A stretch of 64,000 nt of DNA, taken from Mycobacterium decipiens (lineage in GTDB: Bacteria > Actinomycetota > Actinomycetes > Mycobacteriales > Mycobacteriaceae). The translations under genes were made by a program, and so were the position numbers. The notes under the pieces were generated by a model that was not told the origin of the DNA, did not search any database, and worked only from the letters and a program-made list of their open reading frames with translations. The stretch lies in NCBI RefSeq assembly GCF_963853665.1, contig NZ_OY970459.1, positions 372,001 to 436,000 on the forward strand, given 5' to 3'. Positions 35,908-45,825 of the stretch are shown here, in pieces (the stretch's first letter is position 1; each line of letters begins with the position of its first letter).

Positions 35908-37080
35908 ATGGCTTTTCCGCGCACCCTGGCTGTACTGGCCGCGGCATCAGCGCTGGTGGCCGCCTGTAGCCACGGCGGCACCCGCACCGGATCGTCGACG
36001 ACGCCCAGCCCGTCTCCCGCCAACGCAGCTCCCATGGCCGTTCCGGCGCCGCGGGTATGCGGTGAGCCGGCGGCCGTGCCGGGGATGCTGTCCGCCCGCG
36101 ACAAGCTGGCCCAGCTGCTGGTGGTCGGGGTGCGGGATGCCGCCGACGCCAGGGCCGTGGTCACCAACTACCACGTCGGCGGCATCCTTATCGGCAGCGA
36201 CACCGACTTGTCCATGTTCAACGGCGCGCTGGCCGAGATCGTTGCCGACGCGGGTCCGCTGCCGCTGGCGGTGAGCGTCGACGAGGAAGGCGGCCGGGTG
36301 TCGCGGTTGCGATCGCTGATCGGGGGTCGGGGGCCGTCGGCCCGCGAACTGGCGCAGACCCAAACCGTGCAGCAGGTCCACGACTTCGCCCTTCAACGTG
36401 GCCGCAAAATGCGTGAGCTGGGCATCACCATCGACTTCGCCCCGGTGGTCGATGTCACCGACGCCCCCGACGACACGGTGATCGGGAACCGGTCGTTCGG
36501 CTCGGATCCGGCTACGGTGACCGCCTACGCCGGGGCCTACGCGCAGGGTCTGCGCGATGCCGGGCTACTGCCGGTGCTCAAGCATTTCCCCGGTCACGGG
36601 CATGGCTCGGGTGATTCGCACACCGGTGGGGTCACCACGCCGCCGCTGGGCGATTTGGTGGGCGACGACCTGGTGCCGTACCGGACACTGGTGCGGCAGG
36701 CGCCGGTCGGCGTGATGGTGGGTCACATGCAGGTTCCCGGGTTGACCGGTGACGACCCGGCCAGCCTGAGCAAGGCCGCGGTGGACTTGCTGCGTACCGG
36801 CACGGGATACGGCGGTCCGCCGTTCGACGGGCCGGTCTTCAGTGATGACCTGTCCAGCATGGCCGCGATCTCCGACCGGTTCGGTGTGAGCGAAGCGGTG
36901 TTGCGCACCTTGCAAGCCGGTGCCGACATCGCGCTGTGGGTCACCACCAAAGAGGTGTCCGCGGTCCTGGACCGGCTGGAAGAAGCGCTGCACGCCGGTG
37001 AGTTGCAGATGGCGGCCCTCGACCGATCGGTGGTTCGGGTGGCGACCATGAAGGGTTCCAACTCGGGGTGTGGCCGCTAG
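35908..37080 (+). CDS. lpqI: Lipoprotein LpqI, family 3 beta-N-acetylglucosaminidase
   Basis: This is a 390-residue GH3 hydrolase. The lipoprotein signal has lipobox LVAAC with Cys20. The NagZ-type motif KHFPGHGHGSGDSH supplies the His/Asp acid-base pair, and the catalytic nucleophile is an aspartate in VFSDDLSSMAAI. It removes N-acetylglucosamine from peptidoglycan fragments during cell-wall recycling. A TetR gene follows in the same direction after 76 bp. Confidence 0.92.
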   Translation: MAFPRTLAVLAAASALVAACSHGGTRTGSSTTPSPSPANAAPMAVPAPRVCGEPAAVPGMLSARDKLAQLLVVGVRDAADARAVVTNYHVGGILIGSDTDLSMFNGALAEIVADAGPLPLAVSVDEEGGRVSRLRSLIGGRGPSARELAQTQTVQQVHDFALQRGRKMRELGITIDFAPVVDVTDAPDDTVIGNRSFGSDPATVTAYAGAYAQGLRDAGLLPVLKHFPGHGHGSGDSHTGGVTTPPLGDLVGDDLVPYRTLVRQAPVGVMVGHMQVPGLTGDDPASLSKAAVDLLRTGTGYGGPPFDGPVFSDDLSSMAAISDRFGVSEAVLRTLQAGADIALWVTTKEVSAVLDRLEEALHAGELQMAALDRSVVRVATMKGSNSGCGR

Positions 37081-37105
37081 CGGCTGTGCGGCCGGCCACC
37101 CAGTG

Positions 37106-37121
37106 CTTACTCTAGAGTTAG
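37106..37121. promoter_or_regulatory. Candidate operator upstream of the Rv0238-like TetR gene
   Basis: CTTACT-ctag-AGTTAG is a 6-4-6 inverted repeat with one mismatch, ending 35 bp upstream of the TetR start codon. It shares its left arm and spacing with the repeat between fabG4 and fadA2 (41402) and closely resembles the one upstream of fadE5 (44894). Confidence 0.55.
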
Positions 37122-37156
37122 ATAGACGGGCTAGAGGGGCCTAAAAGGGGCTGGCG

Positions 37157-37807
37157 ATGGCAGGTGGCACGAAGCGACTACCCCGTGCTGTCCGCGAGCA
37201 GCAGATGCTCGACGCCGCCGTGCAGATGTTTTCGGTCAACGGCTACCACGAGACCTCGATGGACACGATCGCTGCCGAGGCGCAGATCTCAAAGCCGATG
37301 CTGTACCTGTATTACGGTTCCAAAGAGGATCTGTTCGGCGCCTGCCTGGACCGTGAGATGAGCCGGTTCATCGAGGCGGTGCGTTCCGACATCGACTTCG
37401 ACCAGAGCCCGAAGGACTTGCTGCGCAACACCATCGTGTCCTTCTTGCGCTATATCGACGCGAACCGGGCGTCGTGGATCGTGATGTACACCCAGGCGAC
37501 CAGCTCCCAAGCATTCGCCCAGACGGTACGGGAGGGGCGTGAGCAGATCGTCGAACTGGTGGCCGAATTGGTACGGGTTGGCACCCGCAGTCCGCTGACC
37601 GACGCCGAGATCGACATGATGGCCGTCGCGCTGGTGGGCGCGGGCGAGGCGGTGGCCACCCGGCTCAGTACCGGCGACACCGACGTCGACCAGGCGGCTG
37701 AGATGATGATCAACCTGTTCTGGCTGGGTCTCAAGGGCGCGCCGGCCGATCGGGATGTCGGCCCCAATGTCGGCCCCGATGTGGGCTCCAACGCCGCTAC
37801 CGGCTAA
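37157..37807 (+). CDS. TetR-family transcriptional regulator (Rv0238-like)
   Basis: The 216-residue regulator has its helix-turn-helix near residues 30-55 (TSMDTIAAEAQISKPMLYLYYGSKEDLF) and a helical effector domain. The C-terminus has a low-complexity tail (DVGPNVGPDVGSN) that looks locally repeated and makes it slightly longer than the H37Rv protein. Only 3 bp separate it from the ClC gene. Related inverted repeats upstream of this gene, fabG4/fadA2 and fadE5 make it the best candidate regulator of the neighbouring fatty-acid genes. Confidence 0.9.
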   Translation: MAGGTKRLPRAVREQQMLDAAVQMFSVNGYHETSMDTIAAEAQISKPMLYLYYGSKEDLFGACLDREMSRFIEAVRSDIDFDQSPKDLLRNTIVSFLRYIDANRASWIVMYTQATSSQAFAQTVREGREQIVELVAELVRVGTRSPLTDAEIDMMAVALVGAGEAVATRLSTGDTDVDQAAEMMINLFWLGLKGAPADRDVGPNVGPDVGSNAATG

Positions 37808-37810
37808 CGC

Positions 37811-39097
37811 GTGCCAGCGCCCCCGCACGCGGATGGTTCCCGCACCCCGTACGGCGGCAACCTCGACTTTTTCTGCGCGGTCATCGTCGTCGGACTGCTG
37901 GCGGGGGTCGCCGGGTTGTCGACAACGGTGGTGCTGCGCGTCGTCGAACACTTGACATATCACTACAATTTCGGCTCGCTGCTCGCCGGGATCACCGGCA
38001 GCAGTCCGGTCCGCCGTGCGCTCGGTCCAATGGTCGGGGCCGCGCTCGCGGGACTGGGTTGGTGGCTGCTACGGCGCCGGACCGAGGTGCCGCCGTTGGC
38101 GGGAACCATCGCCCGGCACGAGCCGATACCGCGGCTGTCATGGAGCATCGATGCCGTACTGCAGGTGCTGCTGGTCGGCTCCGGTGCATCGCTGGGACGA
38201 GAAGGAGCACCGCGTCAATTCGCGGCTGCCCTAAGCGATCTGGGTACCGGATGGCTGAAGCGCCACTCGCCGCGCGACCGTGAGATTCTGCTGGCCTGTG
38301 CGGCCGGGGCGGGACTGGGTGCCGTATACGCCGTACCGCTGGCCGGTGCGCTCTTCACGCTGCGGATCATGCTGAACACCTGGCATCCGCGAGCGGTGGG
38401 TGCGGCGTTGATCACCTCCAGCCTGGCCGTCGCGGTCGGTTCGGCCATCACGCATGATCGCCCGGAGCTGGACTGGCCCAGCGCGGAGTCGACCTATCTG
38501 CTGAGCGCGCACGCACTGGCGTTGGCGCCGCTGGCCCTGGCGGTGGGATTGGCGTTCAACCGGATCATGGCCGCGGCGCGCCCAGCCAGCCTGATGCGGT
38601 CTGCGGTGCTGATCCCAGCGCTCGCCGCGGCCGGGCTGTTGACCGGCATCTGTTCGCATTGGTGGCCCGAATTGCCCGGCAACGGCAAGAGCATCCTTAC
38701 CGTCAGCCTCGCCAGCGGTATGACGCTATCGGCGGCGGCCGTGATTCTGGTGTTGAAGCCGCTGCTCACCGCGCTGTTCCTGCGGGCCGGGGGAGCCGGC
38801 GGGATGTTGACCCCGTCATTGGCCACCGGTGCGGCCGCGGGGTCGTTGCTAGTGCTGACCCTCAACGCGGTGGCCGGGACGCACCTGCACGGGCCGGTGG
38901 TTTCGCTGGCCGGCGCCGCGGGGGTGCTCGCGGTCACCCAGGGCTCACCGATCTGGGCCGCCATCTTCGTCTGGGAGCTCGCCCGGCCCCCGATCTGGAT
39001 GCTGGTGATCTTCTCGGTCACCGCCCTCGGCGCACAAGGGTTAAAGACGCTGGTTATGGGGCGCCGGCTGCCGCACCCTGACCATCGCGCCGGCTGA
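37811..39097 (+). CDS. ClC-family chloride channel/transporter
   Basis: This is a 428-residue polytopic protein. The ClC signature regions are GSGASLGREGAP (equivalent of GxxxP plus the GREGP gating glutamate), PLAGALFTLRI and GGMLTPSLATGA (the GGxFxP motif). It presumably moves chloride, or exchanges it for protons, across the inner membrane. The start is a GTG three bases after the TetR stop, so it is cotranscribed with the regulator. In H37Rv this position holds the vapBC24 toxin-antitoxin pair instead. Convergent with htdX. Confidence 0.87.
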   Translation: MPAPPHADGSRTPYGGNLDFFCAVIVVGLLAGVAGLSTTVVLRVVEHLTYHYNFGSLLAGITGSSPVRRALGPMVGAALAGLGWWLLRRRTEVPPLAGTIARHEPIPRLSWSIDAVLQVLLVGSGASLGREGAPRQFAAALSDLGTGWLKRHSPRDREILLACAAGAGLGAVYAVPLAGALFTLRIMLNTWHPRAVGAALITSSLAVAVGSAITHDRPELDWPSAESTYLLSAHALALAPLALAVGLAFNRIMAAARPASLMRSAVLIPALAAAGLLTGICSHWWPELPGNGKSILTVSLASGMTLSAAAVILVLKPLLTALFLRAGGAGGMLTPSLATGAAAGSLLVLTLNAVAGTHLHGPVVSLAGAAGVLAVTQGSPIWAAIFVWELARPPIWMLVIFSVTALGAQGLKTLVMGRRLPHPDHRAG

Positions 39098-39100
39098 GCG

Positions 39101-39952
39101 CTACAGGGGCCGGACGGTTGCGGTCAGGTGCGGGTATCCCTTGGAAATGTTGCGCAACGCGAGATCCCAACCGCCGGCACTCGCGTCGGATTCATCGACA
39201 TAGAGTCCCGCGGTGGCGGGCAGCACCACTGGCTTGGCGAACCGAACCGAGTAGGCCACGGCATCCGGAAACCGGGCTTCGATGTTCGCCAATACCGCTG
39301 CGGCACTGAACATCCCGTGCGCAATGACGGTCGGGAAGCCGAACAACTTCGCCGCGATCGGGTTGGTGTGAATGGGATTGTGGTCGCCGCCGACGACGGC
39401 ATAGCGGCGGATCTTGGCGGGCGTGATTCGCAGGACCGCGGTGGGCGGAGGTAGCTTGGGCTGCTTCTGCGGCGGCGGTTTGGGTTCGTCTGACAGGCTG
39501 GTGCGTTGCTGGTGCAGGAACGTCGTCACCTGGTGCCAGGCCAGTTCGTTACCCACGTTGACGTCGGTGACCAGGTCGACCAGCAGGCCCTTCCGGTGCT
39601 CGCGGAGGTTTTCGGCATGCACCCGCACGCCAATCGTGTCGGTCACCGCGATCGGCCGGTACCGGGTGATGTGATTCTCCAGGTGGATCGATCCCATTGC
39701 GGCAAATGGGAAGTCGAACCCGGTCACCAGCGACATCACGGACCCAAAGGTCACCGCGAACGGGTAGGTCAGCGGCACATTGTTCCCGTAGCGCAGGCCG
39801 GTCACCGCGGCATAGGCCGCCACGTTTGCGTGGTCGATGGGGAGTTCCTCGACGGTCACGGTGCGGTTGGGCAGCTGGTCTCCCCGGGGCACCATGGGTA
39901 ACGCCCCTGCAGCCGCGCGCAGCAGGTTCCTTAGGCCGCTCGGTTGGTTCAC
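39101..39952 (-). CDS. htdX: 3-hydroxyacyl-thioester dehydratase HtdX (MaoC-like)
   Basis: This is a 283-residue double-hotdog (R)-specific hydratase/dehydratase. The C-terminal hotdog carries the catalytic motif YAVVGGDHNPIHTN (Asp/His) followed by GFPTVIAHGMF. It interconverts 3-hydroxyacyl and enoyl thioesters in fatty-acid metabolism. It lies 6 bp after fabG4 in the same direction, a reductase-dehydratase operon. Confidence 0.92.
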   Translation of the reverse strand: MNQPSGLRNLLRAAAGALPMVPRGDQLPNRTVTVEELPIDHANVAAYAAVTGLRYGNNVPLTYPFAVTFGSVMSLVTGFDFPFAAMGSIHLENHITRYRPIAVTDTIGVRVHAENLREHRKGLLVDLVTDVNVGNELAWHQVTTFLHQQRTSLSDEPKPPPQKQPKLPPPTAVLRITPAKIRRYAVVGGDHNPIHTNPIAAKLFGFPTVIAHGMFSAAAVLANIEARFPDAVAYSVRFAKPVVLPATAGLYVDESDASAGGWDLALRNISKGYPHLTATVRPL

Positions 39953-39958
39953 TGCGTC

Positions 39959-41335
39959 TCACGCCCCGATCATTGCTTGTCCGCAGACACGAATGACGTT
40001 GCCGGTCACCGCGTTTGACGCCGGGCTGGCGAAGTAGGCGATGGTCTCGGCGACGTCGATGGGCTGCCCGCCCTGCAGTAGCGAGTTCAGTCGGCGACCC
40101 ACCTCACGGGTGGCCAGCGGGATCGCGGCCGTCATCCGGGTTTCGATGAATCCCGGTGCCACGGCGTTGATCGTGATGCCCTTCTCGGCGAGTGCTGGCG
40201 CCAGGGCCTGGGTGATGCCGATCATCCCGGCCTTGGTGGTGCCGTAGTTGGTCTGCCCACGATTTCCGGCGATGCCGGCGATAGACGACAGCCCGATCAC
40301 CCGGCCCCCCTCGCCGATGCTGCCGGTGCCGACCAACCCTTCGGTAAGTCGCAGGGGGGCAAATAGATTGACGGCCAGGACGGCGTCCCAGCGCGGGTCA
40401 TCCATGTTGGCCAGCAGCTTGTCGCGGGTGATGCCGGCGTTGTTGACCAGGATGTCGGCCTTCCCCCCGTGGTGGTCACGCAGGTGCTCGATGATCTTGT
40501 CGACGGCGTCCTCGGCGGTGACATCGAGCCACAGCGGGGTGCCGCCGACGGTACTGGCGGTCTCGGCCAAGGCCTCGGCGGCAGACTCCACGTCGATGGC
40601 GACGACGCGGGCACCGTCGCGGGCAAATACCTCGGCTATCGTGGCGCCGATGCCGCGGGCAGCGCCGGTCACGATGGCGACCTTGCCCTGAAGCGGCCTC
40701 TCCCAGTCGGCTGGTGGCGTGGCGTCGGGGGCCCCGACGTAAAACACCTGCCCGTCGACGTACGCCGACTTGGCCGACAGGATAAACCGCATGGTCGATT
40801 CCAGGCCCGTCGCGGCGGGTTTGGCGTCCGGCGACAGGTAAACCAGCGCGGCGGTCGCACCGCGGCGCAGTTCCTTGCCCAGTGAGCGGGTGAAGCCTTC
40901 CAGCGCGCGCTGCGCGATCCGCTCGTCGGTGCTGGCGGCCGCGTCGGGCGTGGTGCCGATGACCACCACGCGCGCGCAGCGACCGAGGTTGCGCAGCACC
41001 GGGGTAAAGAAGTCGTGCAGCGCCTTGAGTCCGGTCGGCCCGGTGATACCGGTGGCATCGAAAACCAGCCCGCCGAACGAGTCGGCCCAGCGGCCGCCGA
41101 GGTTGTTGGCCACCAAGTCGTAATCCGGGTTCAGCGCGGCACGCAGCGGTTCGACGACCCTGCCTGGCTGGTCTTGGGGACCCCCGATCAGCAAAGATCC
41201 CGCCAATGGCGGATCGCCTGGTTGGTAGCGTCGTAGTGGCTCGGGTTGCGGAACCCCAAGTTGCTTGGCCAGGAACGATCCTGGACCGGAACTGACAACC
41301 TGCGAGAACAGATCGGACGAGCGCTTGGGGGCCAC
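39959..41335 (-). CDS. fabG4: 3-oxoacyl-thioester reductase FabG4 (high-molecular-weight FabG)
   Basis: This is a 458-residue SDR with a degenerate N-terminal flavodoxin-like/Rossmann domain and a C-terminal catalytic domain. The cofactor site is [17 protein letters not shown], followed by [13 protein letters not shown]. The catalytic residues are the serine in [16 protein letters not shown] and YGTTK. It reduces 3-oxoacyl-CoA with NADH. The GTG at 41335 is preferred to the ATG at 41350: an AAGG lies 8 nt upstream and the protein then begins APKRSS as in M. tuberculosis. Divergent from fadA2, sharing an operator-like repeat. Confidence 0.92.
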   Translation of the reverse strand: MAPKRSSDLFSQVVSSGPGSFLAKQLGVPQPEPLRRYQPGDPPLAGSLLIGGPQDQPGRVVEPLRAALNPDYDLVANNLGGRWADSFGGLVFDATGITGPTGLKALHDFFTPVLRNLGRCARVVVIGTTPDAAASTDERIAQRALEGFTRSLGKELRRGATAALVYLSPDAKPAATGLESTMRFILSAKSAYVDGQVFYVGAPDATPPADWERPLQGKVAIVTGAARGIGATIAEVFARDGARVVAIDVESAAEALAETASTVGGTPLWLDVTAEDAVDKIIEHLRDHHGGKADILVNNAGITRDKLLANMDDPRWDAVLAVNLFAPLRLTEGLVGTGSIGEGGRVIGLSSIAGIAGNRGQTNYGTTKAGMIGITQALAPALAEKGITINAVAPGFIETRMTAAIPLATREVGRRLNSLLQGGQPIDVAETIAYFASPASNAVTGNVIRVCGQAMIGA

Positions 41336-41401
41336 TGAGCTGCCTTCCATTTCGTGCGGGAGTCGGGCGTGCTGCGTATACGCAACCGTATCGACGACTA
41401 A

Positions 41402-41417
41402 CTTACTTCAGAGTAAG
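41402..41417. promoter_or_regulatory. Candidate operator between fabG4 and fadA2
   Basis: CTTACT-tcag-AGTAAG is a perfect 6-4-6 inverted repeat in the divergent fabG4/fadA2 intergenic region. It is 67 bp from the fabG4 start and 55 bp from the fadA2 start. It matches the sites upstream of the TetR gene at 37157 and of fadE5. Confidence 0.65.
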
Positions 41418-41471
41418 AACAGTGGGTAGTATGGCCCGCAACGGCCAATCCCCCAACCGACGGAGAAAATC

Positions 41472-42785
41472 GTGGCCCCTGCAAGTTCTGCGACCAGGCG
41501 GCGAGTGGCCGTGCTGGGTGGCAACCGCATCCCGTTCGCGAGATCCGACGGCGCCTACGCCGATGCGTCCAACCAGGACATGTTCACCGCGGCTCTGTCC
41601 GGGCTGGTGGATCGATTCGGACTCGCCGGCCAAGGATTGGGCGTGGTAGTCGGCGGTGCTGTGCTCAAGCACAGCCGTGACTTCAATCTGATGCGCGAAT
41701 GCGTGCTGGGCTCCGAGTTGTCGCCGTACACGCCGGCGTTCGACCTACAGCAGGCCTGCGGAACGGGCCTGCAGGCGGCGATCGCGGCCGCCGACGGCAT
41801 CGCCGCCGGCCGGTATGAGGTGGCCGCCGCCGGCGGGGTGGACACGACCTCGGACCCGCCCATCGGCCTGGGTGACGATCTGCGCCGCACCCTGCTGAAA
41901 CTGCGCCGATCCAAGTCCAACGTGCAACGGCTGAGGCTGCTGGGCACGCTGCCGGCCAACCTCGGAGTCGAGATCCCGGCCAACAGTGAGCCGCGTACCG
42001 GGCTGTCGATGGGGGAGCACGCCGCCATCACCGCCAAGCAGATGGGCATCAAACGCGTCGACCAGGACGAGCTGGCCGCGGCCAGCCACCGCAACATGGC
42101 CGACGCCTACGATCGAGGCTTCTTCGACGACCTGGTCACGCCATTTTTGGGGCTGTACCGCGACGACAATCTGCGGCCGGACTCCAGCGTCGAGAAACTG
42201 GCCAAGCTGCGCCCGGTTTTCGGGGTGAAGGCCGGTGACGCGACGATGACAGCCGGCAATTCGACTCCGCTGACCGACGGCGCCTCGGTGGCGTTGCTGG
42301 CCTCCGAGCAGTGGGCGAAGGCTCATGCGCTGGCTCCGTTGGCCTATCTGGTGGATGCCGAGACCGCCGCGGTCGACTATGTCAACGGCAACGACGGCCT
42401 GCTGATGGCGCCGACGTACGCGGTGCCCCGGCTGCTGGCCCGGAACGGGCTGAGCTTGCAGGATTTCGACTGCTACGAAATCCACGAAGCGTTCGCTTCG
42501 GTGGTGCTGGCGCATCTGCAGGCGTGGGAGGACGAGGAATACTGCAAGCAGCGGCTGGGCCTCGATGCCGCGCTTGGGTCGATCGATCGGACCAGGCTCA
42601 ACGTCAACGGATCCTCATTGGCCGCCGGGCACCCCTTCGCGGCCACCGGTGGGCGGATTCTGGCGCAGACCGCCAAGCAGCTCGCCGAAAAGAAGGCGGA
42701 GAAAAAGGACGGCGGCGTGGTGCGCGGGCTGATCTCGATCTGTGCGGCCGGCGGCCAGGGTGTGGCCGCGATCTTGGAGGCCTGA
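41472..42785 (+). CDS. fadA2: Acetyl-CoA acyltransferase (thiolase) FadA2
   Basis: The 437-residue thiolase cleaves 3-ketoacyl-CoA to acetyl-CoA plus a shortened acyl-CoA. The nucleophilic cysteine is in QQACGTGLQA, the histidine of the GHP loop is in LAAGHPFAATGG, and the second cysteine is in SICAAGGQG. The NEAF-equivalent is YEIHEAFA. The start is a GTG at 41472. A strong hairpin lies downstream. With FadE5, HtdX and FabG4 next to it, the region supplies most steps of an acyl-CoA degradation or elongation cycle. Confidence 0.92.
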   Translation: MAPASSATRRRVAVLGGNRIPFARSDGAYADASNQDMFTAALSGLVDRFGLAGQGLGVVVGGAVLKHSRDFNLMRECVLGSELSPYTPAFDLQQACGTGLQAAIAAADGIAAGRYEVAAAGGVDTTSDPPIGLGDDLRRTLLKLRRSKSNVQRLRLLGTLPANLGVEIPANSEPRTGLSMGEHAAITAKQMGIKRVDQDELAAASHRNMADAYDRGFFDDLVTPFLGLYRDDNLRPDSSVEKLAKLRPVFGVKAGDATMTAGNSTPLTDGASVALLASEQWAKAHALAPLAYLVDAETAAVDYVNGNDGLLMAPTYAVPRLLARNGLSLQDFDCYEIHEAFASVVLAHLQAWEDEEYCKQRLGLDAALGSIDRTRLNVNGSSLAAGHPFAATGGRILAQTAKQLAEKKAEKKDGGVVRGLISICAAGGQGVAAILEA

Positions 42786-42960
42786 CGCCCGTCTTGGGCG
42801 AAGGAATATCCGGCCACGCGGTTAGTCCGCCAAGCAGATGGGTATCCGCCGGTTCGGAGAGCCCCGCGTTGCGGTCTGACCCCCGACCCCGACGGTAACG
42901 CGGGGCGATCCCTGGATCGACCGCCGGTCAGCGGTGGCATGCACCGGCGTGCGTAAAGGG

Positions 42961-42997
42961 CCGCCGCTGGAGTGAGGGGATCCAGCGGCGGTCTTTT
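42961..42997 (+). terminator. Rho-independent-like hairpin after fadA2
   Basis: An 11-bp perfect stem (CCGCCGCTGGA / TCCAGCGGCGG, 42961-42971 with 42981-42991) closes a 9-nt loop and is followed by TCTTTTG. It lies between the convergent fadA2 and fadE5 genes. The T-rich side favours termination of fadA2 transcripts, although the stem could work both ways. Confidence 0.75.
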
Positions 42998-43006
42998 GCC
43001 GGCGGC

Positions 43007-44842
43007 TTAGAAGGCTTCCTCGTCGAGTTCCATGATGTCGTTGTCCAGCGTCTCGATCACCTCGCGGGTGCTGGTCAACAGCGGCAAGAAGTTCTTCGCG
43101 AAGAACGATGACACCGCGACCTTGCCCTCGTAGAAGGACCGCTCGTCGCCGGTGGCACCCGCGTCGAGCGCCGCCACCGCCACCGCGGCCTGACGCTGCA
43201 GCAGCCAACCGATGATCAGGTCACCGACGCTCATCAAGAAGCGCACCGAACCCAGGCCCACCTTGTAGAGGCTGGTGACGTCCTCCTGCGCGGCCATCAG
43301 GTAGCCGGTCAGCGCCGCCGCCATGCCCTGGACGTCGGTGAGCGCCTTGGCCAGCAGGGCGCGTTCGGTCTTCAGCCGGCCGTTGCCGGACTCGCTGTCG
43401 ACGAACTCCTGGATCTGGCCCGACACGTGACCCAACGCCACACCCTTGTCGCGGACGATCTTGCGGAAGAAGAAGTCCTGCGCCTGGATGGCGGTGGTGC
43501 CCTCGTACAGGGAGTCGATCTTGGCGTCCCGGATGTACTGCTCGATCGGGTAGTCCTGCAAGAAGCCCGACCCACCCAGCGTCTGCAGGCTCTCGGTCAG
43601 CTTGGCGTAGGCCTGCTCGGAACCCACCCCCTTGACTATCGGCAGCATCAGATCGTTGATCTTGACGGCCAGCTTGGCGTCCACGCCGTGCACCGCCTCG
43701 GCGACCGCAGCGTCTTGGAAGGTCGCGGTGTAGAGGTAGAGCGCACGCAGACCCTCGGCGTAAGCCTTCTGGGTCATCAGGGACCGGCGCACGTCGGGGT
43801 GATGGGTGATCGTTACCCGCGGCGCGGTCTTGTCGGTCATCTGGGTCAGATCGGCACCCTGGACGCGTGACTTCGCGTACTGAAGCGCGTTGAGGTAGCC
43901 CGTGGACAGCGTCGCGATGGCCTTGGTGCCGACCATCATGCGGGCCTGCTCGATGACCTCGAACATCTGGGCGATGCCCTCGTGTACCTCGCCGACCAGC
44001 CAGCCTTTGGCGGGTACCCCATGCTGGCCGAACGACAGCTCACAGGTCGTCGAGACCTTCAGACCCATCTTGTGCTCGACGTTGGTGACGAACACGCCGT
44101 TGCGATCGCCCGGCTCGCCGGTTTCGAAGTCAAACAGGAACTTGGGCACGAAGAACAGCGACAACCCCTTGGTGCCGGGACCGGCGCCCTCCGGGCGGGC
44201 CAGCACCAGGTGGAAGATGTTTTCGAACAGGTCGCCGGAATCACCGGAGGTGATGAACCGCTTGACACCGTCGATGTGCCAAGAACCGTCCTCTTGCTGA
44301 ACGGCCTTGGTCCGGCCGGCACCGACGTCGGAGCCGGCATCCGGCTCGGTGAGCACCATGGTCGATCCCCAGCCGCGCTCGGCCGCCAGGATCGCCCATT
44401 TCTTCTGTTCCTCGGTGCCGAGGTGGTAGACGATGTTGGCGAAACCCGCGCCGCCGGCGTACATCCATACCGCCGGGTTGGCCCCCAGAACGTGCTCGTG
44501 CAGCGCCCAGACCAGCGCCTTGGGCATCGGCATGCCGCCCAGTGCCTCGTCGATGCCGGCCTTGTCCCAACCGGCTTCCAGCATTGCGTTGACTGACTTC
44601 TTGAACGACTCCGGCAGCGTCACCGAGTGGGTTTTCGGGTCGAAAACCGGCGGGTTGCGGTCGCCCTCGACAAACGATTCGGCGACGGGTCCCTCGGCCA
44701 GACGACTGACCTCGGCCAGCATTTCGCGGGCGGTGTCGACGTCGACGTCGCTGTACTCACCTTGGCCTAAAGCCTTGTCAACGCCCAGCACCTCGAACAG
44801 GTTAAAGACCTGGTCGCGGACGTTGCTCTGGTAGTGGCTCAC
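43007..44842 (-). CDS. fadE5: Acyl-CoA dehydrogenase FadE5
   Basis: This is a 611-residue acyl-CoA dehydrogenase with an extra N-terminal segment and a C-terminal extension. The FAD/substrate region is [14 protein letters not shown] with [18 protein letters not shown]. The catalytic glutamate is in [17 protein letters not shown]. The M. tuberculosis enzyme has broad chain-length specificity. The start is the GTG at 44842 after GAGGAGG; an ATG 23 codons upstream is open but not protein-like. An operator-like repeat lies 52 bp upstream. Confidence 0.92.
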   Translation of the reverse strand: MSHYQSNVRDQVFNLFEVLGVDKALGQGEYSDVDVDTAREMLAEVSRLAEGPVAESFVEGDRNPPVFDPKTHSVTLPESFKKSVNAMLEAGWDKAGIDEALGGMPMPKALVWALHEHVLGANPAVWMYAGGAGFANIVYHLGTEEQKKWAILAAERGWGSTMVLTEPDAGSDVGAGRTKAVQQEDGSWHIDGVKRFITSGDSGDLFENIFHLVLARPEGAGPGTKGLSLFFVPKFLFDFETGEPGDRNGVFVTNVEHKMGLKVSTTCELSFGQHGVPAKGWLVGEVHEGIAQMFEVIEQARMMVGTKAIATLSTGYLNALQYAKSRVQGADLTQMTDKTAPRVTITHHPDVRRSLMTQKAYAEGLRALYLYTATFQDAAVAEAVHGVDAKLAVKINDLMLPIVKGVGSEQAYAKLTESLQTLGGSGFLQDYPIEQYIRDAKIDSLYEGTTAIQAQDFFFRKIVRDKGVALGHVSGQIQEFVDSESGNGRLKTERALLAKALTDVQGMAAALTGYLMAAQEDVTSLYKVGLGSVRFLMSVGDLIIGWLLQRQAAVAVAALDAGATGDERSFYEGKVAVSSFFAKNFLPLLTSTREVIETLDNDIMELDEEAF

Positions 44843-44893
44843 TACGGTCCTCCTCGTTGAGAGTGCCACCCGATGGTTGGGTACTCGGGCTAA

Positions 44894-44909
44894 GTTACCC
44901 ACCAGTAAC
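44894..44909. promoter_or_regulatory. Candidate operator upstream of fadE5
   Basis: GTTACC-cacc-AGTAAC is a 6-4-6 inverted repeat with one imperfect pair, 52 bp upstream of the fadE5 GTG. It has the same layout and the core TTAC...AGTAA of the fabG4/fadA2 repeat at 41402. Confidence 0.6.
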
Positions 44910-44978
44910 ACCGCTAAAATATATCCGTTTCATAGCTCTACGCAAGTCGGTGTGAGCTACATTGCACCAACTAACTAA

Positions 44979-44990
44979 CCAACCGGTTGG
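44979..44990. promoter_or_regulatory. 12-bp palindrome in the fadE5-Rv0245 intergenic region
   Basis: CCAACCGGTTGG is a perfect palindrome preceded by a CTAACTAACC run. It lies in the 470-bp gap (44843-45312) between divergent fadE5 and the flavin-reductase-like gene and may be another regulator site. Apart from this and the 44894 repeat I see no gene in that gap. Confidence 0.35.
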
Positions 44991-45306
44991 GAACGCGGTG
45001 ATCCTACCTCTGGCAAGCCGTGTCACCTGCGGCGATGATGGTCCAATGGCGAGTGTGGGGAGCGTCACGGCGGTACCTAATCGACCTTTCCGACCGGAGC
45101 CGGGGTACCCGACGCGCTGGGCTGTTCACGCTGCCACGATCGACATTGGACCTGTGCGCCCGTCGATCGGCGGACCCGGCTGACCCCATGCTCTCGGTCT
45201 ACGGCCGCAACGCCCGGATGTGGCCTGTTGGTACGGATACGCGCATGCATCGTCGGCGAGTAGGGTCGGAGGCCAGAAATCCGTCCTCGGCTCAAGGGGC
45301 GAATGA

Positions 45307-45801
<495 letters not shown>

Positions 45802-45825
45802 GCCCGCACCGAACAACGAACTCGA

